From DASVBJ01 sp036375895 (GTDB taxonomy: Bacteria; Actinomycetota; Actinomycetes; JACCUZ01): 13,947 nucleotides of DNA. How positions within the stretch are numbered: the first letter of the stretch is position 1; each line of letters starts with the position of its first letter. Where the stretch lies: the NCBI GenBank assembly GCA_036375895.1, contig DASVBJ010000059.1, forward strand, positions 1 through 13,947. Reading direction: 5' to 3'. The notes beneath the pieces were generated by a model. The model searched no databases. It saw only the letters and a program-made list of their open reading frames with translations, and was not told the origin of the DNA. Shown piece after piece: positions 6,237 to 13,930 of the stretch. Position numbers and translations under genes: made by a program.

Positions 6237-7040
6237 TCAGTTGAAGAAGCGCAGGTCGCTGATCGTGCCGCTCGCGACGAGCCACACGTAGAGGTCGGCG
6301 ATCATCACCGAGAAGAGCGACGCCCACGCGAACTCCTGGTGCCGCGCGTTCAGCTTGGAGACCTGGTTCCACACCCAGTACCGCACCGGGTGCTTGGAGA
6401 AGTGGTTGAGCCGTCCGGCCGTGATGTTGCGGCACGAGTGGCAGCCCAGCGTGTAGGCCCAGATGAGCACGGAGTTGATGATCAGGACCAGCGTGCCCAG
6501 GCCCATGCCGATGCCGCCGTCCTTGCCGTGGAACGCGTCGACCGCGTCGTAGCTCAGGACCGCCGCGACCAGCACCGCGAGGTAGAAGAAGTAGCGGTGG
6601 ACGTTCTGGAAGATCAGCGGGAACCGGGTCTCGCCGGTGTAGGTCTTGTGCGGCTCGCTCACCGCGCACGCGGGCGGCGACAGCCAGAAGGCCCGGTAGT
6701 AGGTCTTGCGGTAGTAGTAGCAGGTGAACCGGAAGCCCGCGGGCAGGATCAGGATCAGCATGGCCGGGGACATCCACGACGGCAGCGCGGGGACCGGCGT
6801 ACCGAGGAACTGGCTCGCGCCCGGGGAGCAGCTGTTCGAGATGCACGGGCTGTAGAACGGCGCGAGGTAGTGGAAGTCCTCGACCCAGTAGGACTTGTCC
6901 CAGAACAGGCGGACGGTCGCGTACACCAGGAACAGGCCGAGACCCGCCGCGTTCAGCAGCGGCGCGAACCACCACCGGTCCGTCCGCAGGGTGCGCTCGG
7001 CGATCTTCGCCCGACCGGGTGCCCTCGTGCCTGTGCTCAT
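6237..7040 (-). CDS. sdhC: Succinate dehydrogenase membrane anchor subunit, Sdh1/type F
   Basis: This is the single 267-residue membrane anchor of complex II. It replaces the usual SdhC/SdhD pair. Hydrophobic segments lie near 27-47, 90-107, 148-167, 180-199 and 238-257, giving five membrane helices. The order sdhC-sdhA-sdhB matches mycobacterial Sdh1 (Rv0249c-Rv0248c-Rv0247c in M. tuberculosis). In the M. smegmatis Sdh1 structure the anchor holds a membrane-embedded Rieske-type [2Fe-2S] cluster with His ligands. Here Cys and His are abundant (C66, C71, C107, C125, H131, H149, C200, H201, C203), which is compatible, but I cannot say which are ligands. I choose ATG 7040 because MSTGTRAPGR begins a plausible cytoplasmic tail. 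The open frame continues upstream to 7292 with unlikely sequence, and the ribosome site at 7040 is weak. Confidence 0.93.
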   Translation of the reverse strand: MSTGTRAPGRAKIAERTLRTDRWWFAPLLNAAGLGLFLVYATVRLFWDKSYWVEDFHYLAPFYSPCISNSCSPGASQFLGTPVPALPSWMSPAMLILILPAGFRFTCYYYRKTYYRAFWLSPPACAVSEPHKTYTGETRFPLIFQNVHRYFFYLAVLVAAVLSYDAVDAFHGKDGGIGMGLGTLVLIINSVLIWAYTLGCHSCRNITAGRLNHFSKHPVRYWVWNQVSKLNARHQEFAWASLFSVMIADLYVWLVASGTISDLRFFN

Positions 7041-7096
7041 CGGATGCCCACGCCCTTGTCCTCCGCGTTGTCCGCGCGTCGCCCAACTCCGGGGAC

Positions 7097-7102
7097 ACCT
7101 TA
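7097..7102 (-). promoter_or_regulatory. Possible -10 element for the sdhCAB operon
   Basis: On the minus strand TAAGGT matches an actinobacterial -10 hexamer and would give a 5' leader of about 50 nt before the sdhC ATG at 7040. No -35 hexamer is evident upstream. The 164-bp gap 7041-7204 is shared with the divergent phosphatase gene. Confidence 0.25.
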
Positions 7103-7167
7103 GGAGGCGCCGCCGCGCAGCGGCGACCCGGGGCGGCTCGGCGTGGGCGCGCCGACGACCGCGTGTC

Positions 7168-7178
7168 ATTCGCCGAAT
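7168..7178. promoter_or_regulatory. Short inverted repeat upstream of the phosphatase gene
   Basis: ATTCG-C-CGAAT is a perfect 5-bp inverted repeat with a 1-nt centre, 26 nt before the ATG at 7205. It stands out as AT-rich in this promoter gap and could be a small operator, but the dyad is short. Confidence 0.2.
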
Positions 7179-7204
7179 CAGCGCACGTGGGCGAGGATGC
7201 CTGC

Positions 7205-8878
7205 ATGGAGGCCACCCACGGGGGACCGCCGCGGCCCCGGGGGAGCGGCGGCACGGCCGGCTGGCGCGTCCTGTCGCCCGGCCGGCGGGCACAGCTCCGC
7301 CTCGACCTCGTCGTGATGGCGAGCGCCCGGATGGCCGACACCCTCGACCTGCGCGCCGTGGCCCGTGGTCTCGCCGAGACGGTCGTCCCCGGGTTCGCGG
7401 ACCGGGTCAGCGTCGACCTGGTGGAGGCCCTGTTCCACCCCGACCACCCGCCCGCGGGCTCGGCCACGGTCGTGTGCCGCGTCGCTCTGGCCGGTGGGCC
7501 GGGCGGCCCCGTCGAGGACGAGTGGCTCGCGTACCCGCCCGGCAGCCCGGCGGCGGCGGCACTCGCCTCCGGCCGGCCGCTGCTCGACGACGGCGTCCCG
7601 GGCGCGCCGGACGCGTTGTGCGTCCCGCTCGTGGCCCGGGGCCGGGTGCTGGGGCTGGCCCGGTTCGCCCGCGACGCCGGGGCTGCGGCGTACGACAACG
7701 ACGACCTCGCGCTCGCCGAGGAGCTCGCCAGCCGGGCTGCCCTCGCCCTCGACAACGTGCGGCTGTACGACGAGGCGCGGGCCGCGGCCGTGGCGCTCCA
7801 GCGGTCCCTGCTCCCCACGGTGCATCCCCGGGTGACGGGCGTGAGCACGGCGCAGCGCTACCTGCCGGGCAGCCGCGCCACCGAGGTCGGCGGCGACTGG
7901 TTCGACGTGATCCCCCTGTCCAGCGGGCGGGTCGCGCTCGTCATCGGCGACGTCATGGGGAGGGGGCTGCGGGCCGCCGCGGCGATGGGACAGCTCCGTA
8001 CCGCGGTGCGCACCCTGGCGGTGATCGACCCGATGCCGGAGGACGTCCTGAGCCACCTCGACGACCTGGCGCTCAACATCGCGGAGGTGCAGCTGGCCAC
8101 CTGCATCTACGCGGTCTTCGACCCGGTCGGCCGCGAGCTGGCCTTCGCGACGGCCGGCCACCTGCCCCCCGCCATGCGCCGCCCGGGCGAGCCCGCAACC
8201 TTCCTCCCCGCCCCGTCGGGTGCGCCCCTCGGCGTCGGCGGAGTTCCCTACGAGAGCCACACCGTGGCCGTGCCCGACGGCGCCCGCCTGATGCTCTACA
8301 CCGACGGGCTGGTCGAGTCCCGCCAGTCGGACATCGACGAAGGGCTCGACCAGCTCGCCGAGGCTTTCACCACCGGACCTGCCGACCTCGACGCGCTGTG
8401 CGACCACGTGCTCGCGGCGCTGGGACGCGGGAACGGTCACGACGACGACGTCGCGGTGCTGGTGGCAGAGCTGTGCGGGCTGGACGGCGCGCGCAGCCGG
8501 TCGTGGCGGCTGACCGGTGAGGAGTCCGAGGTCGCCCTCGCCCGCCGCCAGGTGCGAGCGGCCCTGACCGGCTGGGGGCTCGACGGCCTGGGTGACACGG
8601 CCGAGCTGCTGGTGTCCGAGCTGGTCACCAACGCACTGCGCTACGCGAGCGGTCCGGTCGAGCTGCAGGCGCTGCTGCTGGACGAGGTGGTCACGTTCGC
8701 GGTCCGTGACGGGGACGCGCCGCTGCCGCGGCTGCGCCGCAGCACCTTCGAGGACGAGGGCGGCCGGGGACTGCAGCTCGTCGCGTCGCTGGCGAGCCGC
8801 TGGGGTGCCCGGGCGACCCCCAACGGGAAGGTCGTCTGGTGCGAGCTCACCCGGCCGCCCGCTGCCCTGCCCCGCTGA
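7205..8878 (+). CDS. GAF / PP2C-type (SpoIIE/RsbU) phosphatase with C-terminal RsbW-like ATPase domain
   Basis: This 557-residue protein belongs to the partner-switching class that controls alternative sigma factors in actinobacteria. A sensory GAF-like region lies at about 40-190. A PP2C-type SpoIIE phosphatase domain follows at about 210-425, with metal-binding motifs GGDWFD (229-234) and GDVMGRG (248-254), then LYTDGLVE and DDDVAVLVAEL. A GHKL HATPase (anti-sigma kinase-like) domain fills about 440-550, with the N-box ELVTNALRYA (from E472), VRDGD and the GGRGL box at 519. Such proteins dephosphorylate STAS-domain anti-anti-sigma factors and may also phosphorylate or bind them. There is no membrane segment, so it is cytoplasmic. 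ATG 7205 is chosen for GAGGA upstream; the frame is open to 7019 but that part reads as non-coding and covers the sdhC start. No sigma factor or STAS partner is nearby. Confidence 0.92.
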   Translation: MEATHGGPPRPRGSGGTAGWRVLSPGRRAQLRLDLVVMASARMADTLDLRAVARGLAETVVPGFADRVSVDLVEALFHPDHPPAGSATVVCRVALAGGPGGPVEDEWLAYPPGSPAAAALASGRPLLDDGVPGAPDALCVPLVARGRVLGLARFARDAGAAAYDNDDLALAEELASRAALALDNVRLYDEARAAAVALQRSLLPTVHPRVTGVSTAQRYLPGSRATEVGGDWFDVIPLSSGRVALVIGDVMGRGLRAAAAMGQLRTAVRTLAVIDPMPEDVLSHLDDLALNIAEVQLATCIYAVFDPVGRELAFATAGHLPPAMRRPGEPATFLPAPSGAPLGVGGVPYESHTVAVPDGARLMLYTDGLVESRQSDIDEGLDQLAEAFTTGPADLDALCDHVLAALGRGNGHDDDVAVLVAELCGLDGARSRSWRLTGEESEVALARRQVRAALTGWGLDGLGDTAELLVSELVTNALRYASGPVELQALLLDEVVTFAVRDGDAPLPRLRRSTFEDEGGRGLQLVASLASRWGARATPNGKVVWCELTRPPAALPR

Positions 8879-8915
8879 CCCGGCTGCCCAGCAGCGGCTG
8901 ACCGGCCGCACGACG

Positions 8916-8921
8916 TACGAT
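8916..8921 (+). promoter_or_regulatory. Possible -10 element for typA
   Basis: TACGAT, 50 nt before the TypA start, fits an actinobacterial -10 hexamer. No good -35 is found at the expected distance. The 93-bp gap 8879-8971 otherwise holds only weak GC hairpins after the phosphatase stop. Confidence 0.25.
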
Positions 8922-8971
8922 GTCAGGCCGCATCCTCGCGGCCACCCCCACCCAGGAACGAGCCTTCAGCC

Positions 8972-10861
8972 ATGCCCTCCGCCCCCGCCACCGCCCTCGC
9001 CAGCCGCGAGGACCTGCGCAACATCGCGATCATCGCCCACGTCGACCACGGCAAGACGACGCTGGTCGACGCGATGCTGTGGCAGTCCGGCGCCTTCACC
9101 GAGCACCAGGCCGAGACCGACTCCGTGCGCGAGCGGGTCATGGACTCGATGGACCTCGAGCGGGAGAAGGGCATCACGATCCTGGCCAAGAACACCGCGG
9201 TCCGCCACGGTGGGGTGACCATCAACATCATCGACACCCCCGGCCACGCCGACTTCGGCGGCGAGGTGGAGCGCGGCCTGGAGATGGTCGACGGCGTCCT
9301 CCTGCTGGTGGACGCGTCCGAGGGCCCGCTGCCGCAGACCCGGTTCGTGCTGCGGAAGGCGCTGCAGAAGCGGCTGCCCGTGATCCTCGTGGTCAACAAG
9401 GTCGACCGCTCCGATGCCCGCATCGCCGAGGTGGTCGACGAGACCTATGAGCTCTTCCTCGACCTGGACGCCGACGAGCACCAGATCGAGTTCCCGATCG
9501 TCTACGCATCGGCGAAGGCCGGCCGCGCCTCGCTCGAGCGGCCCGAGGACGGCGGCATGCCCGACAGCCCGGACCTCGAGCCGCTGTTCCGGACCATCAT
9601 GGACACGGTGCCGGCCCCGGCGTACGACGTGGAGGCGCCGCTGCAGGCGCACGTCACCAACCTCGACGCGTCGCCGTACCTGGGCCGCCTGGCGCTGTGC
9701 CGGCTGCACGCCGGCACGATGAAGAAGGGCCAGCAGGTCGCCTGGTGCCGGGCCGACGGCAGCATCGAGCGCGTCCGGCTGACCGAGCTGCTCGGCACCG
9801 TGGCGCTGGAGCGGGTGCCGATCGAGGAGGCCGGTCCGGGCGACATCGTCGCGATCGCCGGCATCCCCGACATCACGATCGGCGAGACCATCGCCGACCC
9901 CGACGACCCGCGTCCCCTGCCGGTCATCACCATCGACGAGCCGAACATCTCGATGACCGTGGGCATCAACACCTCGCCGCTGGCGGGGGAGAGCGGCAAG
10001 AAGCTCACCGCCCGACTGGTGAAGAACAGGCTCGACGCCGAGCTCGTCGGCAACGTGTCGATCCGCGTGCTGCCGACCGAGCGGCCGGACACCTGGGAGG
10101 TGCAGGGCCGGGGCGAGCTGCAACTCGCGATCCTCGTCGAGATCATGCGGCGCGAGGGCTACGAGCTCACGGTCGGCAAGCCGCAGGTGGTGACCCGGCT
10201 GGTCGACGGCAAGGTGCACGAGCCGATGGAGCGCCTCACCATCGACGCGCCCTCGGAGTACCAGGGCGTGCTGATCCAGCTGCTGGCCCTGCGCAAGGGC
10301 CGGCTGGAGCAGATGGTCGACCACGGCACCGGCTGGATCCGGATGGAGTACATCGTGCCGGCGCGCGGCCTGATCGGCTTCCGCACCGAGTTCCTCACCG
10401 AGACGCGGGGCACCGGCCTGCTCCACCACGTCCACGAGCGCTACGAGCCGTGGCACGGCGAGCTGCGCACCCGGCCGACCGGCTCGCTCGTCGCGGACCG
10501 GAGGGGGCCGACGACCGGCTTCGCCCTCGCCAACCTGCAGGAGCGCGGCACGATGTTCGTCGGCCCGGGCACCGAGGTCTACGAGGGCATGATCGTGGGG
10601 GAGAACTCCCGGTCGGACGACATGGACGTCAACCCGACCAAGGAGAAGAAGCTGACCAACATGCGCCAGTCCTCCGGCGACGTGCTGGTGCCGCTGATCC
10701 CGCACCGCCAGCTGTCCCTCGAGCAGGCGCTGGAGTTCTGCCGCGAGGACGAGTGCGTGGAGGTCACGCCCGCGACCGTCCGGATCCGCAAGGTGGAGCT
10801 CTCCGCCACCGTCCGCGGCCAGCAGAGGGGTCGCCGGGCGCGCGCGCAACGTGACGGCTGA
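8972..10861 (+). CDS. typA: Translational GTPase TypA/BipA
   Basis: TypA/BipA is an EF-G-like GTPase that binds the ribosome and helps 50S assembly and growth under stress or cold. The 629-residue length is normal. The G1 loop AHVDHGKTT is at 22-30, the G2/switch I region includes EREKGITI, G3 is DTPGHAD from residue 88, G4 is NKVD at 142-145 and G5 is SAKAG. An EF-Tu-like beta-barrel domain 2 follows, then the EF-G III/V-like domains (GRGELQLAILVEIMRREG, ARGLIGFRTEFLT). The TypA-specific C-terminal domain includes KKLTNMRQSSGD and LEQALEFCREDECVEVTP and ends in a basic tail that contacts rRNA in the family. The ATG start is set by the family N-terminus; the ribosome site is weak (AGGAACG is distant). 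It appears monocistronic. Confidence 0.97.
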   Translation: MPSAPATALASREDLRNIAIIAHVDHGKTTLVDAMLWQSGAFTEHQAETDSVRERVMDSMDLEREKGITILAKNTAVRHGGVTINIIDTPGHADFGGEVERGLEMVDGVLLLVDASEGPLPQTRFVLRKALQKRLPVILVVNKVDRSDARIAEVVDETYELFLDLDADEHQIEFPIVYASAKAGRASLERPEDGGMPDSPDLEPLFRTIMDTVPAPAYDVEAPLQAHVTNLDASPYLGRLALCRLHAGTMKKGQQVAWCRADGSIERVRLTELLGTVALERVPIEEAGPGDIVAIAGIPDITIGETIADPDDPRPLPVITIDEPNISMTVGINTSPLAGESGKKLTARLVKNRLDAELVGNVSIRVLPTERPDTWEVQGRGELQLAILVEIMRREGYELTVGKPQVVTRLVDGKVHEPMERLTIDAPSEYQGVLIQLLALRKGRLEQMVDHGTGWIRMEYIVPARGLIGFRTEFLTETRGTGLLHHVHERYEPWHGELRTRPTGSLVADRRGPTTGFALANLQERGTMFVGPGTEVYEGMIVGENSRSDDMDVNPTKEKKLTNMRQSSGDVLVPLIPHRQLSLEQALEFCREDECVEVTPATVRIRKVELSATVRGQQRGRRARAQRDG

Positions 10862-11033
10862 GGGCACACAGGGTGACCAAGGACCCTCGGGTGCGGTGTT
10901 CTGCCCGATCTCGTACTACTCTGCGGCGCCGGATGCCGTCGGCGGATGTGACAGCCATGACGCAGGTGTGCATCTGCTCGGTCACGATATGGCGACAACC
11001 GGCCCGGCCTCGTAGTCATACGGGAACGGCCGC

Positions 11034-11042
11034 TAATAGATT
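11034..11042 (+). promoter_or_regulatory. Possible -10 element for the ABC transporter operon
   Basis: TAATAGATT contains two overlapping -10-like hexamers (TAATAG, TAGATT) in an unusually AT-rich patch of the 241-bp gap 10862-11102, about 60 nt before the permease start. No clear -35 is seen. The rest of the gap holds only a weak 5-bp hairpin (AGGGT 10870-10874 with ACCCT 10883-10887) after typA. An open frame from GTG 10873 crosses it but lacks coding bias. Confidence 0.3.
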
Positions 11043-11102
11043 CCACCGTGCTTCGGGCCCGGACGCCCGGGCGGAGCACCCTGAGCCTGGAAGGACCACC
11101 GC

Positions 11103-12113
11103 ATGACGCTGAGCGCGGGCGACACCACGCTGCCCCAGGAGTCTCAGACCGTCGGTGAGATCGGTGGCGAGACCGGGATCCAAGGTCGGTCGCTCGGCCA
11201 GATCGCCTGGTCGCGCCTGAAGCGGGACAAGGTCGCCATGTTCAGCATGGTGATGATCATCGCCATCCTCCTGCTGGCCATCTTCGCGCCGCTGATCGCT
11301 CACGTGCTCGGGGTCAACCCGACGACGTTCTACAAGGACGCGGTCGACGTCAACCGCGGCTACCTGCCCAAGGGCGGGCCGCTCGACAGCGGCATCTCGG
11401 GCGACCACCTGCTCGGGGTCGAGCCCGGCACCGGCCGCGACATCCTCGCCCGCCTGCTCTACGGTGCCCGGATCTCGCTGCTCATCGCCCTGTCGGCCAC
11501 CGTCGTCTCGGTCGTCCTCGGCACCATCCTCGGCGCGCTGGCCGGCTACCTGGGCGGCTGGGCCGATGGCCTGATCGCGCGGGTCATGGACCTGCTGCTC
11601 GCCTTCCCGCAGCTGATCCTGCTCATCGCGATGACGCCGGTGTTCGACGTCTTCCTGGAGTCGAAGGGCCTGGACGGCACGCCGGCGCGCGTGGTCTACC
11701 TGATCACCTTCATCGGGTTCTTCGGCTGGCCCTACTTCGGCCGCATCATCCGCGGTCAGGTGCTGTCGTTGCGCGAGCGCGAGTTCGTCGAGGCGGCTCG
11801 CTCGCTCGGCGCAGGCACGGGCCACGTGCTGTTCCGCCAGCTGCTGCCCAACCTCTGGGCCTCGATCCTCGTCTTCTCGACACTGATCATCCCCACCTAC
11901 ATCGGCACCGAGGCAGCCCTGAGCTTCCTCGGCGTCGGGGTGATCCCGCCCACGCCGACGTGGGGCAACATGCTCGGCGACTCGGTCCGCTACGCGCGGG
12001 TCGACCCGCTCTACCTCTTCATCCCGGGCACCGCGCTGTTCCTCGTGGTGCTGGTCTTCAACCTCTTCGGCGACGCGCTGCGCGACGTGCTCGACCCGAA
12101 GGGAAGCCGGTGA
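11103..12113 (+). CDS. ABC transporter permease, DppC/OppC type
   Basis: This is one of the two membrane permeases of a peptide/nickel-class (PepT family) ABC importer in the cytoplasmic membrane, 336 residues. An N-terminal cytoplasmic tail of about 40 residues leads to the OppC_N helix (about 44-66) and an extracytoplasmic loop. The loop ends in LGVEPGTGRDILARLLYGAR, the hallmark start of the BPD_transp_1 domain. Five more helices follow. The EAA loop that docks the ATPase reads EFVEAARSLGAG (227-238), continuing to the RQLLPN end. SFLGVG and the final LFNLFGD-type helix are typical of DppC. The ATG start has GGAAGGA 7 nt upstream. It is first in its operon, ahead of the binding-protein gene. 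The partner DppB-type permease and ATPases are not in the window. Substrate is unknown. Confidence 0.94.
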   Translation: MTLSAGDTTLPQESQTVGEIGGETGIQGRSLGQIAWSRLKRDKVAMFSMVMIIAILLLAIFAPLIAHVLGVNPTTFYKDAVDVNRGYLPKGGPLDSGISGDHLLGVEPGTGRDILARLLYGARISLLIALSATVVSVVLGTILGALAGYLGGWADGLIARVMDLLLAFPQLILLIAMTPVFDVFLESKGLDGTPARVVYLITFIGFFGWPYFGRIIRGQVLSLREREFVEAARSLGAGTGHVLFRQLLPNLWASILVFSTLIIPTYIGTEAALSFLGVGVIPPTPTWGNMLGDSVRYARVDPLYLFIPGTALFLVVLVFNLFGDALRDVLDPKGSR

Positions 12114-12133
12114 CCCCAGCCGGCAACTCGACT

Positions 12134-12153
12134 CCCATGGCAAGAGCCATGGG
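12134..12153 (+). other. Intercistronic hairpin 1
   Basis: CCCATGGC (12134-12141) and GCCATGGG (12146-12153) pair perfectly over 8 bp around an AAGA tetraloop, and a T-G pair can extend the stem. It sits 21 nt after the permease stop and has no U-tract. It is more likely an mRNA-processing or stabilising element between permease and binding-protein genes than a full terminator. Confidence 0.5.
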
Positions 12154-12160
12154 GACCGCC

Positions 12161-12178
12161 TCCACCGCCCCTGGTGGA
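12161..12178 (+). other. Intercistronic hairpin 2
   Basis: TCCACC (12161-12166) pairs with GGTGGA (12173-12178) around GCCCCT. It lies 7 nt after hairpin 1 and 10 nt before the AGGAGAG ribosome site of the binding-protein gene. It could protect the 5' end of a processed binding-protein message. Confidence 0.4.
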
Positions 12179-12198
12179 CGCACAGGACAGGAGAGCGA

Positions 12199-13893
12199 AT
12201 GACGCTCAGGAAGCAGGCTGTGAGGGCCGCTGCACTCGGCGCCGTCCTCGCCCTGACCGCCACCGCGTGCGGTGGCGGCGATGGTGGGGACAACAAGGGT
12301 GACAGCGGTCAGGCTGCGAAGGGCAAGAAGGGGGGCACCCTCAACGTCTTGATGGTGGCCGACTTCGAGCACCTGGACCCGCAGCGCAACTACGTGTCGT
12401 CGGCGCTGAACTTCGGTTCGCGGCTGCTCTACCGGTCGCTGACCGGCTACAAGAGCGTGTCCGGCCCCGACGGCTCGACGCTGGTGCCGGACCTGGCCAC
12501 CGACCTCGGCAAGTCGAGCGACGGCAACAAGACCTGGACCTTCACGCTCAAGGACGGCGTGAAGTTCGAGGACGGCACGCCGATCAAGTGCGCCGACGTG
12601 AAGTACGGCGTGGAGCGGTCGTTCAGCGACCAGATCACCGGTGGCCCGCAGTACGCCAAGCTGTACCTCGAGGGCGGCGACAAGTACGTCGGCCCGTACA
12701 AGGACGGCGGCAAGGGCCTGGACTCGATCCAGTGCACCGACGACAAGACGATCGTGTTCAAGCTGAACAAGCCGATCGGTGACTTCAACTACACGACGTC
12801 GCTGCCGACGTTCTCCCCGGTGCCCAAGGCCAAGGACACCAACATCAAGTACGACGACCACCCGGTGGCGTCCGGCCCGTACAAGATCGAGTCCTACCAG
12901 CGGGACAAGTCGATCACCCTGGTCCGCAACGAGAACTGGGACCAGTCGACCGACGAGATCCGCAAGGCGTTCCCGGACAAGGTCGTGGCGACCTTCGGCC
13001 TCGACCCGGCCGTGATCGACCAGCGGCTGATCGCCGACGCGCCGGCCGACCAGACCGCGGTCATGCTCGACACCACGGTGCAGGCGGAGAACCTGTCCTC
13101 GGTGCTGAGCGACCCGAACCTGAAGAAGCGCACCGCTGCCGGCCTGGACGGGTTCACCCGCTACCTGGCCATCAACACGCGCAAGGTCAAGGACGTCAAG
13201 GTCCGCCAGGCCATCGAGTACGCCATCGACAAGGAGAGCTACCGCGGTACCCGTGGTGGCGCCGACGGCGGTGACTACGCGACCTCGATGATCACGCCGG
13301 CGCTGAAGTCGCACAAGGACTTCAACGTCTACGACGTGCCGCCGACCGGCGACCAGGCCAAGGCCAAGCAGCTGCTGACCGAGGCCGGCGCGACCGGGTT
13401 CAAGCTGAAGATCGACATCGCGAACACCCCGACCAACGCCAAGTCGGCCGCGGCGTTCAAGGAGGCCCTGGACAAGGCGGGCTTCTCGACGACGATCAAC
13501 CCGATCAACCCGGACGTGTTCTACGACACGGTGGGCAAGCCGGCCACGGAGAACGAGCTCGTGCTCGCCGGCTGGGGCCCGGACTGGCCGAACGGCTCGT
13601 CGGTCATCCCGCCGCTGTTCGACGGCAGCCTGATCGTTCCGGAGGGCAACCAGAACTTCGCCCTGCTGAACGACCCGGAGATCCAGTCTGGCCTCGACGC
13701 CGCCAACAAGGAGACGGACCTGGCCAAGCAGGCCAAGCTCTGGGGCGACCTGGACCAGAAGATCGTCGAGAAGGCGGCGTTCGTGCCGCTGATCTGGGGC
13801 AAGACCAACGCCATGGCCGGTTCGAAGGTGCAGAACGTCTACCTGCACGCCTTCTACGGTGAGCTCGACATGGCGGCTGTCAGCGTCGGGTAA
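12199..13893 (+). CDS. ABC transporter substrate-binding lipoprotein, family 5 (peptide/nickel class)
   Basis: This 564-residue solute-binding lipoprotein delivers ligand to the adjacent permease. The signal peptide has K4/K-R basic residues, a hydrophobic core AALGAVLALT and a lipobox ending TATAC with C24 as the lipidated residue. A flexible Gly/Asp/Lys linker then tethers it to the outer face of the membrane. Family 5 (SBP_bac_5) features follow: LNVLMVADFEHLDPQRNY, LYRSLTGY, WTFTLKDGVKFEDGTPI, VASGPYKIESYQRD, and VRQAIEYAIDKESYRG in the central hinge region. Length is normal. AGGAGAG lies just upstream of ATG 12199. It is second in the operon, 85 nt after the permease, with hairpins on both sides that may raise its expression relative to the membrane parts. 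Ligand is unknown; oligopeptides are typical, but sugars and metals also occur in this family. Confidence 0.95.
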   Translation: MTLRKQAVRAAALGAVLALTATACGGGDGGDNKGDSGQAAKGKKGGTLNVLMVADFEHLDPQRNYVSSALNFGSRLLYRSLTGYKSVSGPDGSTLVPDLATDLGKSSDGNKTWTFTLKDGVKFEDGTPIKCADVKYGVERSFSDQITGGPQYAKLYLEGGDKYVGPYKDGGKGLDSIQCTDDKTIVFKLNKPIGDFNYTTSLPTFSPVPKAKDTNIKYDDHPVASGPYKIESYQRDKSITLVRNENWDQSTDEIRKAFPDKVVATFGLDPAVIDQRLIADAPADQTAVMLDTTVQAENLSSVLSDPNLKKRTAAGLDGFTRYLAINTRKVKDVKVRQAIEYAIDKESYRGTRGGADGGDYATSMITPALKSHKDFNVYDVPPTGDQAKAKQLLTEAGATGFKLKIDIANTPTNAKSAAAFKEALDKAGFSTTINPINPDVFYDTVGKPATENELVLAGWGPDWPNGSSVIPPLFDGSLIVPEGNQNFALLNDPEIQSGLDAANKETDLAKQAKLWGDLDQKIVEKAAFVPLIWGKTNAMAGSKVQNVYLHAFYGELDMAAVSVG

Positions 13894-13930
13894 CACCCGC
13901 TGAGAGCTGGTAGCTGACCGCTCGGGGTGC

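Noticed and set aside
4934..6244. Long plus-strand open frame (436 codons) opposite sdhA
   Set aside because: It is the antisense shadow of sdhA: Val/Leu/Asp/Arg-rich with no domain motifs, as expected from GC-rich codons read backwards.
7019..7204. Upstream extension of the phosphatase gene to 7019
   Set aside because: It would overlap the divergent sdhC start, reads as non-coding, and ATG 7205 has a better ribosome site just before the recognisable domains.
8966..10867. Long minus-strand open frame opposite typA
   Set aside because: It mirrors typA almost end to end and has shadow-type His/Arg/Val/Gln-rich composition without recognisable motifs.
10873..11106. 77-codon plus-strand ORF overlapping the permease start by 4 bases (GCATGA)
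   Set aside because: The overlap resembles translational coupling, but third codon positions are not GC-biased, there is no ribosome site at 10873, and promoter-like AT-rich sequence lies inside it.
12058..13896. Long minus-strand open frame opposite the binding-protein gene
   Set aside because: It is an antisense shadow of the lipoprotein gene; the lipobox, ribosome site and family motifs are all on the plus strand.
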